From Oscillospiraceae bacterium (lineage in GTDB: Bacteria; Bacillota_A; Clostridia; Oscillospirales; Oscillospiraceae), in NCBI GenBank assembly GCA_017456105.1, contig JAFTKA010000006.1, positions 1 through 28,488 on the forward strand: a stretch of 28,488 bases of DNA, in the 5' to 3' direction. The position numbers were made by a program, and so were the translations under genes. The stretch's first letter is position 1. Each line of letters begins with the position of its first letter. Positions 23,112 to 28,488 of the stretch are shown here, one piece after another. Below the pieces are notes generated by a model. That model searched no databases. It had not been told where the DNA came from and worked only from the letters and a program-made list of their open reading frames with translations.

Positions 23112-23705
23112 ATGAAAAAGTTTGTTTGCTCTGTTTGTGGTTATGTTCACACCGCTGAGGAACTCAGCGAAGATTTCCGCTGCCCCGTCTGCAAGGTGCC
23201 TGCTTCCAAGTTCGTGGAGCAGAAGGGCGAGCAGAAGCTGGCCGCTGTCCATGAGTACGGCGTTTACGGCCAGACCGTGAAGAACAACCCCGACATTTCC
23301 GAAGAGGATAAGAAGTATATCTTCGACCAGCTGATGGCCAACTTCAACGGCGAGTGCAGCGAGGTGGGTATGTACCTGTGCATGGCCCGGATCGCACACC
23401 GTGAGGGCTATCCCGAGATCGGTCTGTACTGGGAGAAGGCTGCCTACGAAGAGGCTGAGCATGCTGCTAAGTTTGCAGAGCTGCTGGGCGAGGACCTGGA
23501 GCCCAATATGAAGGCTACTACCAAGGACAACCTGGCATGGCGTGTGGACTGCGAGTTCGGTGCTACCCAGGGTAAGTTCGACCTGGCAAGCTGTGCCAAG
23601 AAGAACGGCCTGGACGCGATCCATGACACTGTTCATGAAATGGCTCGGGACGAGGCTCGCCACGGCGTTGCTCTCAAGGGTTTGCTGGAGAGATATTTCA
23701 AGTAA
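23112..23705 (+). CDS. rbr: Reverse rubrerythrin
   Basis: A 197-residue protein with an N-terminal rubredoxin domain (C6, C9, C24, C27) followed by a ferritin-like four-helix domain: an inverted order compared with classical rubrerythrin. The ferritin part shows QLMANFNGECSEVGMYLCMARIAHREG, the YEEAEHAAKFAE diiron-ligand helix, and the closing MARDEARHGVALKG. In clostridia, such proteins reduce hydrogen peroxide and oxygen with electrons from NADH through rubredoxin and an oxidoreductase. GGAGG precedes ATG 23112 by 8 bases, so the extra residues of the longer frame (from 23097) are not used. It follows the mini-rubredoxin by 37 bases in the PerR-controlled operon. Confidence 0.94.
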   Translation: MKKFVCSVCGYVHTAEELSEDFRCPVCKVPASKFVEQKGEQKLAAVHEYGVYGQTVKNNPDISEEDKKYIFDQLMANFNGECSEVGMYLCMARIAHREGYPEIGLYWEKAAYEEAEHAAKFAELLGEDLEPNMKATTKDNLAWRVDCEFGATQGKFDLASCAKKNGLDAIHDTVHEMARDEARHGVALKGLLERYFK

Positions 23706-23708
23706 GAT

Positions 23709-23735
23709 AAAGGCGGGGCATTGCCCCGCCTTTTT
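23709..23735 (+). terminator. Terminator after reverse rubrerythrin
   Basis: An 11-bp stem (23709-23719 with 23723-23733) around ATT, with five T's, begins a few bases after the stop. AAGGAG of the next gene starts within 10 bases. Confidence 0.88.
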
Positions 23736-23747
23736 AAGGAGATCGTT

Positions 23748-23891
23748 ATGGAACTGAAAGAAGGCTTGATTCCCGTGGTACGGGCGGAAAAGGACTGCGA
23801 TGTCTACTGTCCCGTCTGTCATAAGATCCTGCACGTTAAGGCAGGGGAGGTCATTCCCCGCTGCTGCGGCAAGGTGATGGAAGCTATGTGA
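23748..23891 (+). CDS. Desulforedoxin-like small iron/zinc protein (47 residues)
   Basis: A 47-residue protein with the cysteine pattern of desulforedoxin and of the N-terminal domain of superoxide reductases: VYCPVCHKIL (C21, C24) and a PRCCGKVM pair of adjacent cysteines (C39, C40), plus an extra cysteine at C17. In desulforedoxin the CC pair binds iron with the first CxxC. It could carry electrons in peroxide or superoxide reduction. AAGGAG precedes the ATG. It follows the reverse rubrerythrin terminator with no promoter of its own visible in the 12-base gap, so it depends on read-through or on a site I did not see. It is too short to be found easily by gene callers. Confidence 0.82.
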   Translation: MELKEGLIPVVRAEKDCDVYCPVCHKILHVKAGEVIPRCCGKVMEAM

Positions 23892-23920
23892 GGGGTGGAT
23901 TTCCACCCCTTTCGTTTTTT
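23891..23920 (+). terminator. Terminator of the desulforedoxin-like gene
   Basis: An 8-bp stem (23891-23898 with 23903-23910) around ATTT, followed by TTCGTTTTTT. The stem begins at the last base of the stop codon. Confidence 0.85.
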
Positions 23921-23933
23921 GCGGGAAAAGGAC

Positions 23934-23962
23934 TTGCTATTTTCGGCACTTTCTTATACAAT
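23934..23962 (+). promoter_or_regulatory. Promoter of the DUF1846 gene
   Basis: TTGCTA (23934-23939) and TACAAT (23957-23962) are spaced 17 bp. Confidence 0.68.
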
Positions 23963-23996
23963 ATAATATAGTTTTCCAAGAAAGAAGAGAGTTGCT

Positions 23997-25463
23997 ATGC
24001 AGAACGTGGGATTTGATAACGACCTATATATTCAGAGCCAATCTGCCCATATCCGGGAGCGGATCGCCCAGTTTGGCGGCAAGCTGTACCTGGAATTTGG
24101 TGGTAAGCTCTATGACGATTTCCATGCCTCCCGGGTACTGCCCGGCTTCCGTCCGGACAGCAAGCTGCAAATGCTTTTGCAGATGAAGGAGCAGGTGGAG
24201 ATGGTCATCGCTATCAATGCCGATGATATCGAGAAGAATAAGGTTCGCGGCGACCTGGGCATCACCTATGACCGGGACGTGATCCGGCTGATCGATATTT
24301 TCCGGGGGCTGGGTCTTTATGTAAGCTCCGTAGTGCTGACCCGGTTCCAGGATCAGATCCTGGCCAAGGCCTTCCAGTCCCGGCTGGAGGCTTTGGGCAT
24401 TAAGGTCTATCACCACTACGCCATTGAGGGCTATCCTTCCAATATTTCCCACATCGTCAGCGATGACGGCTACGGCAAGAATGAATATATCGAGACCACC
24501 CGGGAGCTGGTGGTGGTTACCGCACCGGGACCCGGCAGCGGCAAGCTGGCCACCTGCTTAAGTCAGCTGTACCACCATCATAAGCGTGGTGTCAGTGCGG
24601 GCTATGCCAAGTTTGAGACCTTCCCCATTTGGAATCTGCCTCTGAACCACCCGGTGAATCTGGCCTACGAGGCGGCTACCGCTGACCTGAACGATGTGAA
24701 TATGATCGACCCCTTCCATCTGGAAGCCTACGGTCAGACCACCGTCAATTATAACCGGGACGTGGAAGCCTTCCCGGTACTGGTTGCTATGCTGGAGCGG
24801 ATCTTGGGCGAGTGTCCTTATAAATCCCCCACGGATATGGGCGTGAATATGGTAGGCAACTGTATCACCGATGACGAAGCCTGCCGCAAGGCCTCCCGGC
24901 AGGAGATCCTGCGTCGGTATTACACCGCCCTGTGCGATCAGAAGCAGGGCAGGGCAGAGGATAGCCAGATCCTGAAGCTGGAGCTTCTTATGAAAAAGGC
25001 CGGTGTCAGTGCGGAGGAAAGAGCCGTGGTTACCCCCGCTTTGGAAAGAGCGGAGCAGACCGGCAAGCCTGCGGTGGCTATAGAGTTGCCCGATGGCCGG
25101 ATCATCACCGGCAAGACCTCCGATCTTTTGGGTGCATCGGCAGCGGCACTATTAAATGCTCTGAAGGCATTGGCGGGCATCGATGATGAGCTTCACCTGG
25201 TTTCTCCCATGGCCATTAACCCCATTCAGCATTTAAAGGTGGACCATTTGGGTAACCGCAATCCCCGTCTGCATACCGACGAGGTGCTGATCGCCCTGTC
25301 CATTAGTGCGGCCACGAACCCCCTGGCGGAAAAGGCCATGGAGCAGCTGGACAAGCTCCGGGGCTGCGAAGTCCATTCTTCCGTAATTTTGTCCCCGGTG
25401 GACGAAAAGGTATTCAAGCGGTTGGGCGTGAACCTGACCTGCCAACCCAGATATAAGGCGTAA
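23997..25463 (+). CDS. DUF1846 (UPF0371) family protein
   Basis: A 488-residue soluble cytoplasmic protein of the DUF1846/UPF0371 family. The start of the family signature, [23 protein letters not shown], is complete, with [12 protein letters not shown] after it. A phosphate-binding loop-like motif APGPGSGK is at residues 176-183. The C-terminal part contains [21 protein letters not shown] and [18 protein letters not shown]. Structures of the family exist, but I do not know a settled reaction. The length is close to that of the family. GAAGAGAG lies before the ATG. It is a single gene with its own promoter and terminator. Confidence 0.94.
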   Translation: MQNVGFDNDLYIQSQSAHIRERIAQFGGKLYLEFGGKLYDDFHASRVLPGFRPDSKLQMLLQMKEQVEMVIAINADDIEKNKVRGDLGITYDRDVIRLIDIFRGLGLYVSSVVLTRFQDQILAKAFQSRLEALGIKVYHHYAIEGYPSNISHIVSDDGYGKNEYIETTRELVVVTAPGPGSGKLATCLSQLYHHHKRGVSAGYAKFETFPIWNLPLNHPVNLAYEAATADLNDVNMIDPFHLEAYGQTTVNYNRDVEAFPVLVAMLERILGECPYKSPTDMGVNMVGNCITDDEACRKASRQEILRRYYTALCDQKQGRAEDSQILKLELLMKKAGVSAEERAVVTPALERAEQTGKPAVAIELPDGRIITGKTSDLLGASAAALLNALKALAGIDDELHLVSPMAINPIQHLKVDHLGNRNPRLHTDEVLIALSISAATNPLAEKAMEQLDKLRGCEVHSSVILSPVDEKVFKRLGVNLTCQPRYKA

Positions 25464-25467
25464 ATAT

Positions 25468-25498
25468 CAGCCCGGTGCGAAAGCACCGGGCTGTTTTC
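25468..25498 (+). terminator. Terminator of the DUF1846 gene
   Basis: A perfect 10-bp GC-rich stem (25469-25478 with 25483-25492) around a GAAA tetraloop, then GTTTTCCT. Confidence 0.87.
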
Positions 25499-25516
25499 CT
25501 GTACTATCGATAGAAT

Positions 25517-25572
25517 ATGTAGGGAACGCATATATGCGTTCCGCACGGAGCGGATATATCCGCTCCCTACAT
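25517..25572. repeat. Palindromic double-hairpin intergenic repeat, copy 2
   Basis: A 56-bp element with ATGTAGGG and CCCTACAT ends. It holds two 8-bp hairpins with TATA loops, matching the plan of copy 1 at 1136-1192 while differing in paired stem bases. It sits between the DUF1846 terminator and the S10 promoter. Confidence 0.85.
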
Positions 25573-25632
25573 GGCATTAAAAATATGCACAAAAATAAAG
25601 GAAAAACTTTGTAAAAAATTCTAAAAAAATGA

Positions 25633-25661
25633 TTGACAAACAGTTTTTGCCGTGGTATGAT
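25633..25661 (+). promoter_or_regulatory. Promoter of the S10 ribosomal operon
   Basis: TTGACA (25633-25638) and TATGAT (25656-25661) are spaced 17 bp, and an A/T-rich stretch precedes it, as in a strong UP-element-type promoter. Transcription should begin near 25668. Confidence 0.82.
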
Positions 25662-25667
25662 AATCGG

Positions 25668-25954
25668 GCGTGTGTAGGCGAAGTCTGCACGTGCACTGCG
25701 ATGATGCAGGAGATTGCGTCTGAAAAGGCGGTAACTTCTGCGGAGTATGTCCGGTCATCGGGCGGCTGAACTGTCCTGTTTGCGCTGCGTATATCGCTGC
25801 GACAGGAAAAGGGTCGGCCTTGCGTCGGCCATTTTTCTTGGCTCAGAATGATACGCACGGAGGCGTGAACAGAAGGTTGCAAAACCGAAAAACAGTTCGA
25901 CCGTACCCAGGCACCACGAAAACTGAGTACGAAATTCAAGGAGGAAACAAAACC
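25668..25954 (+). promoter_or_regulatory. Long leader of the S10 operon
   Basis: About 287 bases run from the predicted transcription start to rpsJ, far beyond what translation start needs. It holds potential stems such as CCTGT (25773-25777) with ACAGG (25801-25805). It also has two copies of GTCGGCC, at 25813-25819 and 25824-25830, the second followed by ATTTTT, which looks like a weak attenuator. S10 leaders in other bacteria bind ribosomal protein L4 to shut down the operon. Here that role is inferred, and the structure has not been assigned. Confidence 0.5.
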
Positions 25955-26266
25955 ATGGCAAACAAGGAAATGATCCGCATCAGACTGAAGGCTTACGATC
26001 ACCAGCTGATCGACTCCAGTGCGGCAAAGATCGTCGACACCGCAAAGCGTAACGGCGCTTCCGTGTCCGGCCCGATCCCCCTGCCCACCAAGAAGGAAGT
26101 TGTTACGATCCTTCGTGCTGTTCATAAGTATAAGGACAGCCGTGAGCAGTTCGAGCGTAGAACCCATAAGAGACTGATCGATATTCTCAACCCCAACCAG
26201 AAGGTTGTTGAGGCTCTGATGAGCCTGGACCTTCCCGCTGGCGTTGAGATTGAGATAAAGCTGTAA
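25955..26266 (+). CDS. rpsJ: Ribosomal protein uS10
   Basis: A 103-residue small-subunit protein of the 30S head; uS10 also acts in transcription antitermination with NusB. The sequence has [38 protein letters not shown] and [12 protein letters not shown], family signatures. Length matches. The frame opens far upstream, but ATG 25955 has AAGGAGG before it and gives the normal N-terminus ([12 protein letters not shown]). It heads the S10 operon, followed after a 124-base spacer by rplC. The codon bias is high, as for other ribosomal genes. Confidence 0.98.
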   Translation: MANKEMIRIRLKAYDHQLIDSSAAKIVDTAKRNGASVSGPIPLPTKKEVVTILRAVHKYKDSREQFERRTHKRLIDILNPNQKVVEALMSLDLPAGVEIEIKL

Positions 26267-26390
26267 TCCTTATACATTATAATATAAGGATTCACCGCTG
26301 CCCGCACTGAAAAGCATCGGGCGACGGGTCATGTTGGCAGAAGGACCCAATGCCTTCGTCAACCAATAACCTAAAAAAGGAGAAAACAAC
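26265..26390 (+). promoter_or_regulatory. Unusually long rpsJ-rplC spacer with hairpin
   Basis: The 124-base spacer is long for S10 operons. Bases 26265-26274 pair with 26283-26292 (10 bp, AATCCTTATA type) right at the stop codon, without a T run. Further on, GGGTC and GACCC pair at about 26336-26348. I see no promoter consensus here. It may be a processing or translational-control region. Confidence 0.4.
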
Positions 26391-27113
26391 ATGCAAAAAG
26401 CAATCATCGGCAAGAAAGTGGGCATGACCCAGATCTTCGATGAGACCGGCAAGGTGATCCCTGTTACCGTTGTGGAAGCAGGCCCCTGCGTGGTAACTCA
26501 GAAGAAGACCGAAGAGACCGACGGCTACACCGCCGTCCAGCTGGGCTTTGAGGATATCAAGGAGTCCAAGCTGACCCAGCCTGAGGCCGGCCACCTGAAG
26601 AAGGCAGGCGTAGAGGCTAAGAAGCACCTGAAGGAGTTTACTCTTGACAATGCTGCTGACATGAACGTCGGCGACGTTGTGAAGGCTGACACCTTTGCCG
26701 CCGGCGACATGATCGACGTAACCGGCATCAGCAAGGGCCACGGCTATCAGGGCGTTATCAAGCGTCATGGTGCACACCGCACTGACATGACCCACGGCGG
26801 CGGCCCTGTCCACCGTCATGCAGGTTCCATGGGTGCATCTTCTCACCAGTCCCGTATCTTCCCCGGCAAGATCGGTGCCGGCCAGATGGGCAATGAGCAG
26901 GTAACCATTCAGAACCTGGAGATCGTTAAGGTAGACGCTGAGCTGAACATGATCGTTGTCCGCGGTGCCATTCCCGGCCCCAAGGGCGGTCTGGTCTACA
27001 TCCGCAACACTGTAAAGAACAACAGAGTGAAGAATGTGGAGTCCGGCATCAGCAAGAACCCGCAGAAGGCTTCCGGCAGAAATCCCCAGAAGGCTTCCGC
27101 AAGAAATGGCTAA
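26391..27113 (+). CDS. rplC: Ribosomal protein uL3 with repeat-bearing tail
   Basis: A 240-residue large-subunit protein near the peptidyl-transferase centre and an early assembly protein. Typical bacterial L3 is ~209-212 residues; the motifs [42 protein letters not shown] and [19 protein letters not shown] are normal. The tail from residue 223 is two tandem 8-residue units, NPQKASGR and NPQKASAR, encoded by adjacent 24-base repeats (27057-27080 and 27081-27104), giving about 30 extra residues. AAAGGAG precedes the ATG. It is second in the S10 operon. Confidence 0.97.
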   Translation: MQKAIIGKKVGMTQIFDETGKVIPVTVVEAGPCVVTQKKTEETDGYTAVQLGFEDIKESKLTQPEAGHLKKAGVEAKKHLKEFTLDNAADMNVGDVVKADTFAAGDMIDVTGISKGHGYQGVIKRHGAHRTDMTHGGGPVHRHAGSMGASSHQSRIFPGKIGAGQMGNEQVTIQNLEIVKVDAELNMIVVRGAIPGPKGGLVYIRNTVKNNRVKNVESGISKNPQKASGRNPQKASARNG

Positions 27114-27132
27114 GGAAAGGAGATCTTAAATC

Positions 27133-27756
27133 ATGCTTAAGACAAACGTTTACAATATGTCCGGCGAGCTGGTTGGCGAGATCGAACTGTCCGAAGCTGT
27201 GTTCGGCATTACCCCCAACCAGGCAGTGGTTCACGACGTTGTTAAGAACCACCTGGCCAACAAGCGTCAGGGCACTCAGTCCGCTCTGACCCGTGCAGAA
27301 GTTTCCGGCGGCGGCAGAAAGCCCTGGAGACAGAAGGGCACCGGCCGTGCCCGTCAGGGTTCCACCCGTGCTCCCCAGTGGACTCACGGTGGTATCGTGT
27401 TCGCTCCCAAGCCCCGGGATTACAGCTACACCCTGAACAAGAAGACCCGTCGTCTGGCTCTGAAGTCCGCACTGAGTGCCAAGGCCCAGGAGACTGCAAT
27501 CGTGGTCATTGACGAGATCAAGATGGACGCTCCCAAGACCAAGGAGTTCGCTGCCTTCCTGAACGCTGTCGGCGTTACCGGCAAGGCTCTGGTAGTTACC
27601 GCTGCAGCCGATGCCAACGTAGTGAAGTCCGGTCGGAACATTCCCGGCTGCCAGGTTACCTTCGCCAACCTGATCAACGTTTACGACATCGTGAACGCCA
27701 ACAAACTGGTTGTTGACAAGGCTGCCCTCCAGACTATCGAGGAGGTATTCGCATAA
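27133..27756 (+). CDS. rplD: Ribosomal protein uL4
   Basis: A 207-residue large-subunit protein lining the exit tunnel; in many bacteria it represses its own operon by binding the S10 leader. The family signatures [22 protein letters not shown] (key loop at residues ~56-76) and [13 protein letters not shown] are present. AAAGGAG lies before the ATG. It ends in TAATG, overlapping the rplW start by one base, a sign of translational coupling. Length matches the family. Confidence 0.98.
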   Translation: MLKTNVYNMSGELVGEIELSEAVFGITPNQAVVHDVVKNHLANKRQGTQSALTRAEVSGGGRKPWRQKGTGRARQGSTRAPQWTHGGIVFAPKPRDYSYTLNKKTRRLALKSALSAKAQETAIVVIDEIKMDAPKTKEFAAFLNAVGVTGKALVVTAAADANVVKSGRNIPGCQVTFANLINVYDIVNANKLVVDKAALQTIEEVFA

Positions 27757-28049
27757 TGAACGCATACGATATTATTCGCCGCCCGGTCATTACCGAGCAG
27801 TCCATGGCTGACATCGCTGACAAGAAGTACGTCTTCGAGGTAGCGATCGATTCCAACAAGACCGAGATCAAGGCCGCTGTGGAAGAAATCTTCGGCGTAA
27901 AGGTCGCTAAGGTCAACACTATCCGCATGCAGGGCAAGATGAAGCGTACCGGTGCTTATCCCATGGGCCGCCGTGCTGCTTACAAGAAGGCAATCGTAAC
28001 CCTGACTGCTGACTCTAAGACCATCGAGTTCTTCGAGGGTATGGTCTAA
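27756..28049 (+). CDS. rplW: Ribosomal protein uL23
   Basis: A 97-residue large-subunit protein at the tunnel exit, the docking site for trigger factor and [38 protein letters not shown] and [14 protein letters not shown] are typical. The ATG begins on the last base of the rplD stop codon (TAATG). Family length is 95-100. rplB follows 29 bases after its stop. Confidence 0.98.
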   Translation: MNAYDIIRRPVITEQSMADIADKKYVFEVAIDSNKTEIKAAVEEIFGVKVAKVNTIRMQGKMKRTGAYPMGRRAAYKKAIVTLTADSKTIEFFEGMV

Positions 28050-28078
28050 ACCAATCTCAATTAAAGGAGTAAACGCAA

Positions 28079-28488
28079 ATGGCTATTAAAACTTTTAAGC
28101 CTTACACCCCGGCTCGTCGTAACATGACTGTTTCCGGCTTTGACGGCGTGGACAAGAAGGCAAAACCTGAGCGTAGCCTGGTTGAGACCCTGAAGAAGCA
28201 TGCCGGTCGCAACAGCTACGGTCATATCACCGTCCGTCATCGTGGCGGCGGTAACAAGAGAAAGTACCGTATTATCGACTTCAAGCGTAACAAGCTGGAT
28301 ATGCCCGCTACTGTTGAGCGTCTGGAGTACGATCCCAACCGCAGTGCCTACATTGCACTGATCCGCTACGAGGACAACACCCTGAGCTATATCCTGGCTC
28401 CCAACGGTCTGAAGGCCGGCGACAAGGTTGTTTCCTCTGCCAACGCCGACATCAAGCCCGGCAACTGCCTGCCCATCGCCAACATTCC
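28079..28488 (+). CDS. rplB: Ribosomal protein uL2, N-terminal part (3' end outside window)
   Basis: The first 136 residues of uL2, of about 277, cut by the right edge. uL2 lies at the subunit interface and the peptidyl-transferase centre. The typical N-terminus [29 protein letters not shown] and [16 protein letters not shown] are present. AAAGGAG (28063-28069) is well placed before the ATG at 28079. Order S10-L3-L4-L23-L2 is the conserved one. Confidence 0.97.
   Translation, partial: MAIKTFKPYTPARRNMTVSGFDGVDKKAKPERSLVETLKKHAGRNSYGHITVRHRGGGNKRKYRIIDFKRNKLDMPATVERLEYDPNRSAYIALIRYEDNTLSYILAPNGLKAGDKVVSSANADIKPGNCLPIANI

Noticed and set aside
25701..25769. 22-codon ORF in the S10 leader, a possible leader peptide
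   Set aside because: No ribosome binding site precedes its ATG, and the composition is unremarkable.
1..28488. CRISPR arrays, tRNA or rRNA genes, integrases, transposases
   Set aside because: I read both strands for regularly spaced repeats, tRNA-like folds and recombinase motifs and found none.

Overview
The window is a stretch of bacterial chromosome from a Gram-positive, anaerobic Clostridia-type organism. The gene set and codon style suggest the Oscillospiraceae/Ruminococcaceae, but no 16S rRNA is present, so this is inference. The clues are a pyruvate phosphate dikinase, lipoproteins with short N-terminal lipoboxes, a sortase-anchored surface giant, a reverse rubrerythrin with a PerR-type regulator, and a classic S10 ribosomal operon. 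Strong AAGGAGG-type ribosome binding sites and TTGACA/TATAAT promoters are present throughout, and most units end in clear intrinsic terminators, several of them shared by convergent genes.

Layout. 1-1116: 3' end of ppdK and its terminator. 1136-1240: palindromic intergenic repeats; a second copy of the double hairpin lies at 25517-25572. 1248-1907: an AT-rich two-gene module, an XRE repressor facing a small unknown gene, with two operator-like palindromes on the promoter. 1940-2449: ferritin. 2571-3570: an operon of a HEPN-like small protein and an unknown helical protein. 3563-4368: an unknown minus-strand gene. 4377-4778: a lipoprotein. 4946-6457: an atypical PlsC-type acyltransferase, then two small membrane proteins. 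6458-8720: a translationally coupled DUF1538 membrane protein and a PII-like protein, with an 18-bp palindrome at the predicted transcription start. 8773-9791: a zinc-ribbon protein and a lipoprotein. 9826-13314: a TVP38/DedA-PlsC-zinc-ribbon fusion and a YfcC/DcuC-type carrier that appears to start at ATT. 13357-14791: a uracil permease. 14973-21504: a 2161-residue VWA/isopeptide-domain/DUF11 surface protein with a TPKTG anchor. 21503-22381: a DMT-family permease. 22472-23920: perR, a 39-residue rubredoxin, a reverse rubrerythrin and a 47-residue desulforedoxin-like protein. 23934-25498: a DUF1846 protein. 25633-end: S10 operon promoter, long leader, rpsJ, rplC, rplD, rplW and partial rplB.

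How the parts fit. PerR, mini-rubredoxin and reverse rubrerythrin form one peroxide-defence unit behind a Fur/PerR-type palindrome, and the desulforedoxin-like gene follows. Ferritin 20 kb away serves the same iron and oxygen physiology. Two PlsC-like acyltransferases, one fused to a membrane TVP38 domain, point to unassigned lipid remodelling. The ribosomal genes at the right edge are ordinary in order, but the leader, the rpsJ-rplC spacer and the L3 tail are unusual.

The least described pieces are the DUF1538/PII-like pair with its operator, the TVP38-PlsC-zinc-ribbon fusion coupled to an ATT-started carrier, the HEPN-like two-gene operon, and the XRE/unknown gene module. No mobile element, CRISPR array, tRNA or rRNA was seen.
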